Shown here in pieces: positions 10,770 to 18,805 of a stretch of 64,000 bases of DNA; position 1 is the first letter of the stretch; the number at the start of each line of letters is the position of its first letter. A program made the translations under genes and the position numbers. Below the pieces are notes generated by a model. That model saw only the letters and a program-made list of their open reading frames with translations, was not told the DNA's origin and ran no database searches. This stretch comes from Pseudomonas capeferrum (GTDB lineage Bacteria; Pseudomonadota; Gammaproteobacteria; Pseudomonadales; Pseudomonadaceae): the NCBI RefSeq assembly GCF_000731675.1, contig NZ_JMIT01000006.1, forward strand, positions 62,001-126,000. Direction: 5' to 3'.

Positions 10770-10775
10770 TATAAT
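10770..10775 (+). promoter_or_regulatory. Candidate -10 box upstream of the DedA gene
   Basis: A perfect TATAAT lies about 75 bases before the DedA start, but no good -35 hexamer is found at the right distance. Low-confidence promoter. Confidence 0.35.
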
Positions 10776-10850
10776 GGCCCACTTGTCATGTGTGAAAGTT
10801 TACCCATCCCCAGGTAACTGAGCCTACGCCCAAGAACACAGGTGCTGTAC

Positions 10851-11498
10851 ATGGATTTCAACCCGCTGGACCTTATCCTGCATCTCGATGCTTACCTCGA
10901 TCTGCTGGTCACCAATTACGGTCCCTGGATCTACGCCATCCTGTTCACCGTGATCTTCTGCGAAACCGGCCTGGTGGTGATGCCGTTCCTGCCGGGCGAT
11001 TCGCTGCTGTTCATCGCCGGCGCCGTGGCGGCCGGTGGCGGCATGGACCCGGTGCTGCTGGCGGGCCTGCTGATGGCCGCGGCAATCCTGGGTGACAGTA
11101 CCAATTACGTGATTGGCCGAACGGCCGGCGAGCGGTTGTTCAACAACCCTAACTCGAAAATATTCCGCCGCGACTACCTGCAGCGCACCCACGAATTCTA
11201 TGAGCGCCATGGCGGCAAGACCGTGACCCTGGCGCGCTTCCTGCCGATCTTGCGCACCTTCGCGCCGTTCGTCGCCGGCATCGCCCACATGCACTACCCG
11301 CGTTTCCTGGGCTTCAGCGTCGCCGGTTCGCTGCTGTGGGTAGGTGGCCTGGTGACCTTGGGTTACTTCTTCGGCAACGTGCCGTTCATCAAGCAGCATC
11401 TGTCGTTGATGGTGGTCGGCATCATCTTCCTGTCGCTGGTACCGATGGTGCTCGGCCTGCTGCGCGGTCGCCTGGGCCGTACAGCCAAGGCGCACTGA
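10851..11498 (+). CDS. DedA-family inner-membrane protein
   Basis: 215 residues from the ATG at 10851, which has AGGTG six bases upstream; a GTG three codons earlier is less likely. DedA/SNARE-associated proteins are thought to be lipid or undecaprenyl-phosphate flippases. Visible are the re-entrant loop CETGLVVMPFLPGDSLLFIAG, ILGDSTNYVIGR, and the conserved FLPILRTFAPFVAGIAHMHY with its Arg in the second re-entrant loop. Several hydrophobic helices are present. It is followed closely by the MtfA-like gene. Which lipid this member handles is not known. Confidence 0.9.
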   Translation: MDFNPLDLILHLDAYLDLLVTNYGPWIYAILFTVIFCETGLVVMPFLPGDSLLFIAGAVAAGGGMDPVLLAGLLMAAAILGDSTNYVIGRTAGERLFNNPNSKIFRRDYLQRTHEFYERHGGKTVTLARFLPILRTFAPFVAGIAHMHYPRFLGFSVAGSLLWVGGLVTLGYFFGNVPFIKQHLSLMVVGIIFLSLVPMVLGLLRGRLGRTAKAH

Positions 11499-11506
11499 CC
11501 AACGCC

Positions 11507-12322
11507 ATGTGGTCTTTCAGCGCCTGGCGGCGCCAGCGTACCCTGGCGCGCTACCCGATCGCCCCCGAGCAATGGCAGGCCGTTCGCGAGCACTTGCCGT
11601 TACTCGACGGCATCAGTGCTGAAGAAGACCACTGGTTGCGCGAAGCCTGCATCCTGTTTCTGCACGAAAAGCACCTGACCACCCTGCCCGGTGTCGAGCC
11701 AAGCGACGAGCAGCGCCTGTTCCTGGCGGCCCAGGCCCAGTTGCCTTTGCTGCACCTGGGCGAGCTGAACTGGTACCAGGGCTTTCACGAGATCATTCTC
11801 TACCCCGACGACTTCAAAAGCCCCCAGCGCCACCGCGACGCCAGCGGCGTGGAGCACGTGTGGGACGGCGAGCACAGCGGCGAAGCCTGGCAACAGGGCC
11901 CGGTGATTCTGGCCTGGAACGGTGTGCTGGCCAGCGGTGGGTGGGAGGCCTACAACCTGGTCATCCATGAGCTGGCGCACAAGCTCGACATGCTCAACGG
12001 CGATGCCAACGGCCTGCCGCCGCTGCACAGCGGCATGCCGGTGGATGAATGGGCGAGTGCCATGCAACAGGCCTATGACGACCTCAATCGCCAGCTGGAT
12101 CTCAACCCCGACGCCGAAACCGCCATCGACCCGTACGCGGCGGAAAACCCGGCGGAATTCTTTGCCGTCACCAGCGAATATTTCTTCAGCGCCCCCGACC
12201 TGCTGCAGCAGGCCTACCCACAGGTGTACCAGCAACTGTCGCTGTTCTACCGCCAGGACCCTTTGGCGCGTCTTGGCCGGTTGCAGGCCGAACACCCCGC
12301 TTACCGCGAAAGCCACGCCTGA
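11507..12322 (+). CDS. mtfA: Zinc-dependent peptidase, MtfA/M90 family
   Basis: 271 residues from the ATG nine bases after the DedA stop. The metalloprotease signature HELAHKLDMLNGDANGLP is at about residues 154-171 and gives the two zinc His ligands (HELAH). The downstream ENPAEFFAVTSEYFF supplies the glutamate region typical of this family. In E. coli MtfA is a cytoplasmic peptidase that binds the Mlc glucose repressor. A role in sugar control here is only an extrapolation, and the P. putida target is unknown. No signal peptide is seen. Confidence 0.88.
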   Translation: MWSFSAWRRQRTLARYPIAPEQWQAVREHLPLLDGISAEEDHWLREACILFLHEKHLTTLPGVEPSDEQRLFLAAQAQLPLLHLGELNWYQGFHEIILYPDDFKSPQRHRDASGVEHVWDGEHSGEAWQQGPVILAWNGVLASGGWEAYNLVIHELAHKLDMLNGDANGLPPLHSGMPVDEWASAMQQAYDDLNRQLDLNPDAETAIDPYAAENPAEFFAVTSEYFFSAPDLLQQAYPQVYQQLSLFYRQDPLARLGRLQAEHPAYRESHA

Positions 12323-12370
12323 CGCGGCCGCACATCAGGGCAGGCGTGGCATGCCCTGGCGGAATGTGCC

Positions 12371-12376
12371 TATAAT
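12371..12376 (+). promoter_or_regulatory. Candidate -10 box of ppa
   Basis: TATAAT lies 39 bases before the ppa ATG. The -35 region is weak, but the position suits a housekeeping promoter for a separately transcribed gene. Confidence 0.45.
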
Positions 12377-12414
12377 CGCCGCCACTTTTTGGTCAAACAC
12401 GGGGGCACTGCCCA

Positions 12415-12942
12415 ATGAGCTACAGCAAGATTCCGGCGGGCAAAGACCTGCCGAACGACATCTACGTCGCCATCGAGATCCCGGCCAACCACGCGCCGAT
12501 CAAATACGAAATCGACAAGGACAGCGACACCCTGTTCGTCGACCGTTTCATGGCTACCCCGATGTTCTACCCAGCCAACTATGGCTTTATCCCGAACACC
12601 CTGGCCGACGACGGTGATCCGCTGGACGTGCTGGTCGTGACCCCGTACCCGGTTGCCCCAGGTTCGGTCATCCGCGCCCGCCCGGTCGGCATTCTGAACA
12701 TGACCGACGACGGCGGCGGCGACGCCAAGGTCATCGCTGTTCCGCACGACAAGCTGTCCCAGCTGTATGTCGACGTCAAGGAATACACCGACCTGCCGGC
12801 CCTGCTGATCCAGCAGATCGAGCACTTCTTCGCGAACTACAAAGATCTCGAGAAGGGCAAGTGGGTCAAGATCGAAGGCTGGGATGGCGCCGACGCCGCC
12901 CGCGCCGCGATCACCAAATCGGTTGCTGCCTACAAGGGCTGA
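12415..12942 (+). CDS. ppa: Inorganic pyrophosphatase (family I)
   Basis: 175 residues, the standard length of the bacterial soluble enzyme, which hydrolyses pyrophosphate from biosynthetic reactions. The metal-binding signature is DDGDPLDVLVVTPYP, with other acidic ligands in DRFMATPMFYPANYGFIP and DIYVAIEIPANHAPIKYE. It is followed by a strong intrinsic terminator and preceded by a TATAAT box, so it is probably a single-gene transcript. Confidence 0.97.
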   Translation: MSYSKIPAGKDLPNDIYVAIEIPANHAPIKYEIDKDSDTLFVDRFMATPMFYPANYGFIPNTLADDGDPLDVLVVTPYPVAPGSVIRARPVGILNMTDDGGGDAKVIAVPHDKLSQLYVDVKEYTDLPALLIQQIEHFFANYKDLEKGKWVKIEGWDGADAARAAITKSVAAYKG

Positions 12943-12954
12943 TACCGATTGCTG

Positions 12955-12982
12955 AAAAACCCCGCCCAGGCGGGGTTTTTTT
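12955..12982 (+). terminator. Intrinsic terminator after ppa
   Basis: ACCCCGCC and GGCGGGGT arms with a short loop are followed by a run of seven T, 13 bases after the stop codon. Confidence 0.92.
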
Positions 12983-13120
12983 ATGCGCTCACGATGGCCC
13001 GACCAGTAAAAAGTCCTACGCCGCCCTACTCCAACGCCCTACAACCAAGCACTTTTCGCACAAAGCGCATCAACACCCGGTTCATATCCGCACTGGCACA
13101 CGGCCGCTACACTCGCGGCC

Positions 13121-13822
13121 ATGAACACATCCGGTGACCGCCTCAAAGCCCTGCTTCACGAATGTGGCTTGACCCCTTCCGATTTCGCCGCCCAGCGCAG
13201 CGTCACACCCCAGCACGTCAACAACTGGTTCAAGCGCGGTGTTCCGTTGGCGCGTCTCGACGAAATGGCCGACCTGTTTTGTGTACACCGCCGCTGGCTG
13301 CGCAGTGGTGAAGGCCCCAAGCACCCCAACCCGATCTTGCGCAGCGGCCCACCTCCGCCCACCCACGACACCCCGCCCTCCCCGCTGTCGGCCCACGGCG
13401 GCCGGATGCTGCAAGTGCCCCTGCATGAATTGCATAACGGCCGGCTTGCCCCGGTTGCCAGCAAACACCTGCGCCTGCCCTGCAAGGCACTGAAGACCTT
13501 GGGCGTTGCTGCAGACCAGGCGATCTGCCTGGCCATGCCTGCCGCCAACATGGCCCCGCTGATCCCGCAGGAGGCTACCTTGGCTGTGGACCTGGGCATG
13601 ACCAAGGTGATCGAGGGCGAAACCTACGCCCTGCTGCACAATGGCACGCTCAGGGTAAACAACCTCAGCCTCGGCCAGCATGGCACCCTGTACCTGCACA
13701 GCCACGACCGGCGCAACTACGCCGTCGAGCGCTACACCCGCGCCCAACGCCAGGCACAGGGCCTGGAGATTATCGGCTGGGTCTTCCACTGGTCGCATTT
13801 CCGCCGGCAGCGCCCCGGCTGA
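13121..13822 (+). CDS. XRE/S24-fold transcriptional repressor lacking protease residues
   Basis: 233 residues. The N-terminal HTH is read in LTPSDFAAQRSVTPQHVNNW, followed by a Pro-rich linker (residues 70-90) and a C-terminal LexA/CI-like peptidase fold. Where self-cleaving repressors have a GDSM-type Ser, this protein has AANMAPLIP. Where they have the catalytic Lys after a Leu-Arg-Val strand, it has LRVNNLS. Both catalytic positions appear changed, so RecA-stimulated self-cleavage is unlikely. It lies outside the integrated element, whose left repeat starts about 200 bases later. Targets are unknown. Confidence 0.7.
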   Translation: MNTSGDRLKALLHECGLTPSDFAAQRSVTPQHVNNWFKRGVPLARLDEMADLFCVHRRWLRSGEGPKHPNPILRSGPPPPTHDTPPSPLSAHGGRMLQVPLHELHNGRLAPVASKHLRLPCKALKTLGVAADQAICLAMPAANMAPLIPQEATLAVDLGMTKVIEGETYALLHNGTLRVNNLSLGQHGTLYLHSHDRRNYAVERYTRAQRQAQGLEIIGWVFHWSHFRRQRPG

Positions 13823-13840
13823 AACACACTGTGCCATTTT

Positions 13841-14051
13841 TTGCTGGGCATCCTGCGCGAGCCCTTGTATGCTACGCGGCACATTTAGCCCCGCCCGGCG
13901 CAAGCCGCGGTCCAGAGGGCTCGGCGACACCCCATACGGGCGTTTGCCATCTCTATCAGGTCCTTGTGACCACACAGTTAAGGCGGTTGCGGCTTACCAT
14001 AAATTAGTCGGAAGCGTCCCCGAGAAGCCGGCCACAAGCCGGCTTTTTAAT
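13841..14051 (+). ncRNA. Possible small RNA gene ending at the integration-site terminator
   Basis: The 466 bases between the repressor gene and the DUF262 gene hold no convincing backbone gene. From about 13,880 to 14,020 the sequence is non-coding and ends in a strong hairpin with a T run that has no obvious gene of its own. TTGCTG at 13841 and TATGCT at 13868 could be a poorly spaced promoter (21 bases apart). Integrative elements commonly target the 3' ends of RNA genes, which adds weight. I cannot match it to a known RNA family. Confidence 0.35.
14025..14049 (+). terminator. Intrinsic terminator within attL
   Basis: AAGCCGG and CCGGCTT pair around a seven-base loop and run into five T. 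It would end any transcript coming from 13.88 kb or the repressor gene. Confidence 0.75.
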
Positions 14052-14055
14052 GCCT
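14025..14055. repeat. Left attachment repeat (attL), overlapping an intrinsic terminator
   Basis: Bases 14032-14055 are identical to 21773-21796. A further seven bases upstream match with one mismatch (14031). The repeat contains AAGCCGG...CCGGCTTTTT, so it is also a rho-independent terminator, and integration restores the terminator at both ends. Base composition drops in GC immediately to its right. Confidence 0.85.
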
Positions 14056-14099
14056 CAAAGACCCGCAAATCAACCCTGCGTGTTACTCCCCCATCCCCA

Positions 14100-14119
14100 G
14101 CCCATACTCTAGCCCATAC
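14100..14119 (+). promoter_or_regulatory. Left arm-type integrase binding sites (paired GCCCATAC)
   Basis: GCCCATAC occurs at 14100 and 14112, a 12-base period. An almost identical pair with the same 12-base period and orientation lies at 21621 and 21633, near the other end. Paired short direct repeats inside both ends are typical of arm-type sites of lambda/P4-class integrases. Confidence 0.6.
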
Positions 14120-14288
14120 CTTTGCGATAGCTGATGCCGCCAGCTCTTCAGCATCGTTTTGTGGCAAATGGCACTGTGATGCTACGATCTGCGCCAGCAC
14201 GCTTAACCGGTCATGACTATCCAGTACTCAGGCACTGCCTCGGGTGCATGATTGAAATGAAGGATTATCCGGATACATAGGACATCGT

Positions 14289-16328
14289 ATGCAGCCCAGC
14301 AAGACAACAGTCATTGGCCTCTTTAATTCTGACTTTCAGTACCAAATTCCCATCTTCCAGCGCGGGTATGTGTGGACGCTCGAGAAACAAGTTGGCCCAC
14401 TCTGGACTGATATTCATGACCAGGCTGAGGCGGTACTGGCTCGAAAGGCAGCCTCAACTGTCAACCCTTCAAAAAACGTGAAGCCCGCCCCCAAGCATTT
14501 TTTGGGCTCTATCGTGATGACCCCGGTACCAAGCACGTTCGGGCGGGTAGGTGCGTTTGAGGTTATCGATGGCCAGCAACGCTCCACTACGTTGCAACTG
14601 CTACTGCTAGCACTGCGCCAGGCTTCGTCTAAGCTCGCCGATAGCCCGATCCCTAAGATGCTGGAGTATCTTGTAAGGAATCGAGGCTCATACTCGCGAG
14701 ACGAGGACTATTACAAGGTATGGCCAACTCAAGCTGGTCAGGATGAGATACGACGGTTATATGACGCAGAACAAACCATCGAAGATCTCTGCGCTCGCTA
14801 CCCTGCGAAAGACGGACGAAGAAAAATTGACCGTCCTTTGATGGTCCAGACCTTCCTGTACCTTTATCACGCCTGCTTGAGTTTCATGCGTGGGGTTGAC
14901 TTAGATGATGAGATTGCGGGCGGCAATGGAAGCACGCATGGCAGCGCCCTCATCGGAAGCATCCGGCGTAGTAACGAGGTACCGATGGTACTCGATACGC
15001 TTCCACTGGACCCTGCGAGAGCTGAAGCTCTATACATGGCGTTGCAGGATCAGGTTCAGATAATGACTTTGACTCTGGAAGCCGACGACGATCCTCAGGT
15101 TATCTTCGAGACTTTGAACGCACGTGGGGAACCGCTTCTAGCATCAGATTTAATCCGAAACTTCGTTTTCCTCGAAGCCGCCCGGCAAGAGCAATCCGTT
15201 CAAGAGCTGTATGCGAAATATTGGAGTCCTTTCGACATCGCTGGCGACGGTAAATCGAATGGAGCGAATGCATACTGGAGAGAGAAAGAACGGCTAGGCC
15301 GCCTAGCCTCGCCCCGACTAGATCTATTCTTCTACAACTATACGATCCTCCGCAGCGAGGAGAGTGTTCTCACAAGCCACGTGTTCCAGTCTTTCAAGGG
15401 ATGGTGGCAAAAAGGCCACCCACGAAGCCTTGCCGATGAACTCGGTCGGATTGTCAGTGCAAGTAGGCATTTCGAAGAGCTCGTCTCGCCATCGGGAACC
15501 GGGTATCTAGCAGAGTTCGCTCGGTTGATCAAATCCCTGGATGTCGGTACGGTTGGCCCGGTCTACCTCGCCCTTCGAGAGCGACTCGAGCCGGATAGCC
15601 CGCATCTGAAACACGCTTTGAGAGATCTAGCGTCATATCTGACTAGGCGTGCGATATGTGGACTTAGCAGCAAAAGCTATGGCCATTTTTTTCTGCGCGT
15701 AGTTCAGGCGATAACGGCTGGCACCCTCGAGCCCCATGAAGCTCTTCGACAAACTCTTCTCGCAACAACGAACTCGAGTGAAATCTGGCCGGATGATGAG
15801 AGATTCAGCGAATGCTGGCGCTCTTGCCAAGCATACCTGACTCTCCGGCCTGCAAAGACTTGCGGCATCTTGCGGGCTTTGGAGTACGCCGCTCGAGGAC
15901 CTCAGCAAGCGAGCAATCATGTGCCTGAGCAGGGCGACCTGACCGTTGAGCATGTCATGCCTCAGAGCTGGAGAAACGTTTTTAGTTACCAAGTTGAGGA
16001 TTCGATGCAGCACATTCGGGAGGCAGCGGTACACGGCTTTGGCAATCTGACTCTGTTGACCCAGCCACTTAATAGCATCGTCAGTAACGGGCCGTTTGTA
16101 GAGGTGGATGATGGTATTTCAAAACTACCGGGAAAACGTTCACAGCTAGGACAGAGTGCCCTCTTGATCAATACATATTTCCAGCAGCCTGCATGTGCAG
16201 TGTGGGATGAGGCGGCTATAGCTAGGCGTTCTCGAGCTATGCTGAAGGCCGCTGAGCTTGTGTGGCCACGGCCAGCCGAGGTAGAGGCCGCGCCTGATAA
16301 AGTCGCATCAGCTTTGGCAGGGTACTGA
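14289..16328 (+). CDS. DUF262/DUF1524 protein, GmrSD-like type IV restriction nuclease
   Basis: 679 residues. The DUF262 (ParB/Srx-like NTPase) part shows QIPIFQRGYVW at residues 19-29, IDGQQRSTT at 93-101 and VIFETLNARGEPL near 270-285. The C-terminal DUF1524 HNH-type nuclease part shows LTVEHVMPQSW near 551 and GNLTLL near 585, with the conserved His and Asn present. The two activities fused in one chain are the arrangement of GmrSD, which cleaves phage DNA carrying modified cytosines. The ATG at 14289 has AGGA seven bases upstream. It sits at the left end of the element, facing away from the other genes, as a cargo gene would. The actual target modification is not known. Confidence 0.82.
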   Translation: MQPSKTTVIGLFNSDFQYQIPIFQRGYVWTLEKQVGPLWTDIHDQAEAVLARKAASTVNPSKNVKPAPKHFLGSIVMTPVPSTFGRVGAFEVIDGQQRSTTLQLLLLALRQASSKLADSPIPKMLEYLVRNRGSYSRDEDYYKVWPTQAGQDEIRRLYDAEQTIEDLCARYPAKDGRRKIDRPLMVQTFLYLYHACLSFMRGVDLDDEIAGGNGSTHGSALIGSIRRSNEVPMVLDTLPLDPARAEALYMALQDQVQIMTLTLEADDDPQVIFETLNARGEPLLASDLIRNFVFLEAARQEQSVQELYAKYWSPFDIAGDGKSNGANAYWREKERLGRLASPRLDLFFYNYTILRSEESVLTSHVFQSFKGWWQKGHPRSLADELGRIVSASRHFEELVSPSGTGYLAEFARLIKSLDVGTVGPVYLALRERLEPDSPHLKHALRDLASYLTRRAICGLSSKSYGHFFLRVVQAITAGTLEPHEALRQTLLATTNSSEIWPDDERFSECWRSCQAYLTLRPAKTCGILRALEYAARGPQQASNHVPEQGDLTVEHVMPQSWRNVFSYQVEDSMQHIREAAVHGFGNLTLLTQPLNSIVSNGPFVEVDDGISKLPGKRSQLGQSALLINTYFQQPACAVWDEAAIARRSRAMLKAAELVWPRPAEVEAAPDKVASALAGY

Positions 16329-16392
16329 AGGTACGCCGTTCGACTTGAGCCCCGGGCTGAACGCAGGCAATTGGCCATACGTCCTCTCCTAC

Positions 16393-17403
16393 CTATTTGA
16401 TGTTTAACCAGGCACTAATCTCCTCATAGAAGGCTTTTGCCTCTTGTGTAAGTGATTGAAGAGAATAGTCAGGACGTTTTTTTTGCCTTCGCTCAGCTTC
16501 GAGCCTACTGGCGGTGACTGTGTACTCCTTTACGCAGTAGGCCGCCCACCAGTGAGCGCTCCGGGGCTTCTCTATATGCACAGCAAGGTTGGTATAACGC
16601 TGCCTGTAACCCAGCGCCAGCGCCCTCCTGAGAGCCTCTGAGACCTCTGCGACCCTAACATCCGGAATGCAGAACGCTCCGTGAATGTGGAGAGGATGAT
16701 TCTCCGTGCTGCCGGTATGGTTGAATTCCAAGTTAAAGGCCAAGTCAGTCTCGATCCCCAGTTTTTTCAGGGTTCGCTTGATTATCTCTGCGAGGTGATT
16801 TGCTGGCCCTCGCTGCGCCGCCAGCGCCGCCTCAGCCGAGTTGTGATCAAGCCGGATCGTTACCGTTTTCGCATCAGGCTTGGTACACAGGAGATGGAGA
16901 CGAAAATATTGCTTCATTGCCGGACTGACGAACTTAGCCCAGTCCGGTAGTTCTCCAGTTCCCTGGTAGCTTTGCATCAGCTTCAGTATGAAGGCATCCG
17001 TGCTCAGTAGTGCTTCTAGCTGATCTCTATCAAGGTCTATGTGTAATTCACCTATAGCTACAACACGTTCTGCATGGCTTAAGTGGAAATTTGCTACAAC
17101 CCCAGCTCTAGCTGGCGTTGAGAGCGGGCGCCCACCCTGTTTCGAGCAGCCTATTTTTGCATTTACTCCAGCTCCGGCATGGCTCGCTTGACCTGAAATC
17201 TCATGCTGTGGACAAAGTGTGTCCGTGAGTGAACTCTGATTTTTGATGGGCATAACAGCCTCGGATACCCATATAGGATGGGGCCGGATTTTCATTTTTG
17301 GCATGCCCTGGATGGCGCCAGGGTGTTCGATACTTCTACTGATTTCTAAGGGTTTGACGATTGACCGGTCATCATCCTGGCAAGTTAGAGTCAAAGCCTT
17401 CAC
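16393..17403 (-). CDS. HUH-type endonuclease, rolling-circle Rep-like
   Basis: 336 residues from a GTG at 17403 that overlaps the preceding gene by 32 bases; a start at 17304 is possible. Three elements appear in the order of HUH replication nucleases. A hydrophobic strand FRLHLLCT lies near 165-172, the metal-binding pair HPLHIHGAF lies near 236-244 (H-hydrophobic-H), and AAYCVKEY lies near 288-295 with a Tyr and Lys spaced as in YxxK. The first 100 residues are low-conservation and Ser-rich. This suggests nicking of the element's DNA for replication or transfer, but the family assignment is from motifs only. Base composition is clearly less GC-rich than the chromosome. Confidence 0.55.
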   Translation of the reverse strand: MKALTLTCQDDDRSIVKPLEISRSIEHPGAIQGMPKMKIRPHPIWVSEAVMPIKNQSSLTDTLCPQHEISGQASHAGAGVNAKIGCSKQGGRPLSTPARAGVVANFHLSHAERVVAIGELHIDLDRDQLEALLSTDAFILKLMQSYQGTGELPDWAKFVSPAMKQYFRLHLLCTKPDAKTVTIRLDHNSAEAALAAQRGPANHLAEIIKRTLKKLGIETDLAFNLEFNHTGSTENHPLHIHGAFCIPDVRVAEVSEALRRALALGYRQRYTNLAVHIEKPRSAHWWAAYCVKEYTVTASRLEAERRQKKRPDYSLQSLTQEAKAFYEEISAWLNIK

Positions 17404-18019
17404 AAACGATGTCGTCCTGCTGCTCTAGCTGCGCCATACGTCTGCTATCCAGCCAGCGCAGTGTTTCTAGCTCGTCTTCAACACCTTCAAGGTTTCCGTC
17501 GCGTTCGGCCTCTTCCAGACGTTGCTGTGCTCGCATCTCTGTGACATCGCGGTCAGTCATGATGTGAACCTTCAGCTCCGGGAGCTCTTCAAAGTCGAGT
17601 GCCTGATTCAGCTTTTCTAGGGGGAGGGCTCGTCGCGTGACATCCTGCGTCAGCTTGAGTGTGGTGGATGCCGCTGCAAGGCCTCTGAAAGCAATAGGGT
17701 GAGCCGGATCAAGAATCTCAAGAGCGTTCGCTAGCTTAGTCCTGATCTGCTGGTTCAGCGCCAGCTCCTCAACCACCAGTGAAGCCGCTGTTTGTTGCAC
17801 TGCGTCCAATGAGAATGCCGCTGTGAGCAGCTCCTCCCTGGCTTTCTCGATCAGCGCCTGAGTTCCGGCGCCAGCAACGGCATTGTGTTTTTTGAGCAGG
17901 CGTTGCGTTGTGCTGATACTGATACACAGGCGCTGTGCAATTGCTGAGACGGTCCATCCTGCCTCACGGAGTATCACTGCTTGGGCAGCTTGATCCGGTG
18001 TTGTCTGTTTACCAGCCAC
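17372..18019 (-). CDS. HTH protein of the element, possibly terminase-small-subunit-like
   Basis: 215 residues from the GTG at 18019, which has GGAG seven bases upstream and lies two bases after the recombinase stop. The N-terminal HTH is VSAIAQRLCISISTTQRLLK (about residues 22-41). It is followed by a long, largely helical region and an acidic C-terminus (ERDGNLEGVEDELETLRWLD). The layout of HTH plus helical oligomerisation region resembles small terminase subunits as well as simple regulators. In a satellite-like element either role is possible, and sequence alone does not decide. It is translationally coupled to the recombinase upstream and the Rep-like gene downstream. Confidence 0.6.
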   Translation of the reverse strand: MAGKQTTPDQAAQAVILREAGWTVSAIAQRLCISISTTQRLLKKHNAVAGAGTQALIEKAREELLTAAFSLDAVQQTAASLVVEELALNQQIRTKLANALEILDPAHPIAFRGLAAASTTLKLTQDVTRRALPLEKLNQALDFEELPELKVHIMTDRDVTEMRAQQRLEEAERDGNLEGVEDELETLRWLDSRRMAQLEQQDDIVCEGFDSNLPG

Positions 18020-18021
18020 AA

Positions 18022-18603
18022 TCACTCTCCTTGCTCGTTGACTGAAGCATTGCTGGCGCAAGCTCGCTTGACAGTCGCAATCGATATACCGAATTGAGTA
18101 GCTGTTTCCTGAATGGTTGCTGAGTTAGCTGTACGCCACGCGCTAACAGCGTGGTCGTCAATTTTTTTGGGGGCGCCGAGCTTTCGCCCAGTGGCGCGAG
18201 CGCGAGCAATACCGGCCAACTGCCTGGCCTTGATGTTGGATCTTTCCAGTTCTGCGAGAGAAGCGAGGACGCTGAGTATCACTGTCCCGTAATCATTGGA
18301 AAGGTCGAAGCCTTCTCGGACCGAAATGATCGCGACTCCCTTTCCCTTCAGTGCTTTCACGGTTTCGAGCACATCGATAGTGTCTCGGCCAAGCCGGTCG
18401 ATTGCAAAGATGACCACCGTGTCGCCTTTACGAACAAACTTAAAAAGCTCTCCAAAACCCTCCCGCTGAAGGGCTTTGGTCGTGCCGCTGGTGGCCTCAT
18501 CCACGTACCAATGTTCGATGTTGTGGAGCTGTTCGATTGCGTGTCGCTGAGCCTCTGTGCTCTGGTCATCAGTGCTGACCCTGAGGTATGCAATCGTCGA
18601 CAT
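18022..18603 (-). CDS. Serine recombinase (resolvase/invertase family)
   Basis: 193 residues. The catalytic domain is complete: YLRVSTDDQ with nucleophile Ser10 and Arg8, Arg47, and IDRLGRD with Asp69, Arg70 and Arg73. The E-helix follows at about residues 100-130, and a C-terminal HTH reads IQETATQFGISIATVKRAC. Size and layout match Pin/Tn3-type resolvases, so it should make or invert DNA at short sites rather than integrate. It lies just downstream of a cluster of AGCTCAAAA motifs that may be its recombination site, and is probably co-transcribed with the HTH and Rep-like genes. Confidence 0.9.
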   Translation of the reverse strand: MSTIAYLRVSTDDQSTEAQRHAIEQLHNIEHWYVDEATSGTTKALQREGFGELFKFVRKGDTVVIFAIDRLGRDTIDVLETVKALKGKGVAIISVREGFDLSNDYGTVILSVLASLAELERSNIKARQLAGIARARATGRKLGAPKKIDDHAVSAWRTANSATIQETATQFGISIATVKRACASNASVNEQGE

Positions 18604-18620
18604 GGCATGCTCATCCTATG

Positions 18621-18752
18621 GCTCAAAAATATAGCTCATAATGTAGCTTGTAGCTCAAAACAAATCAACAGTTATGAGCCACATGAAGCGCCAGCGTTTG
18701 CGTCGACGTAGAAGGTAATTTTTGATAGCTCAAAAGGTACACCCTTTGAGCC
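18621..18752. repeat. Cluster of AGCTCAAAA/AGCTCATAA motifs between the two recombinase genes
   Basis: GCTCAAAA occurs at 18621, 18653 and 18728, and GCTCATAA at 18634. Inverted copies TTATGAGCC at 18672 and CTTTGAGCC at 18744 make six copies in about 130 bases. The last pair forms a dyad, GCTCAAAAGG...CCTTTGAGC. The 202 bases between the genes hold no other gene. It could be a resolution (res) site, an operator or replication iterons. Confidence 0.65.
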
Positions 18753-18805
18753 AGTAAATTTCATGACGATTTGTAAGCCGGTTCGCTCGAAGCACAATCC
18801 GTACG

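Noticed and set aside
13870..14050. tmRNA, 6S RNA or RsmY/Z at the integration site
   Set aside because: No match to the conserved parts of these RNAs that I can recall; left as an unassigned candidate.
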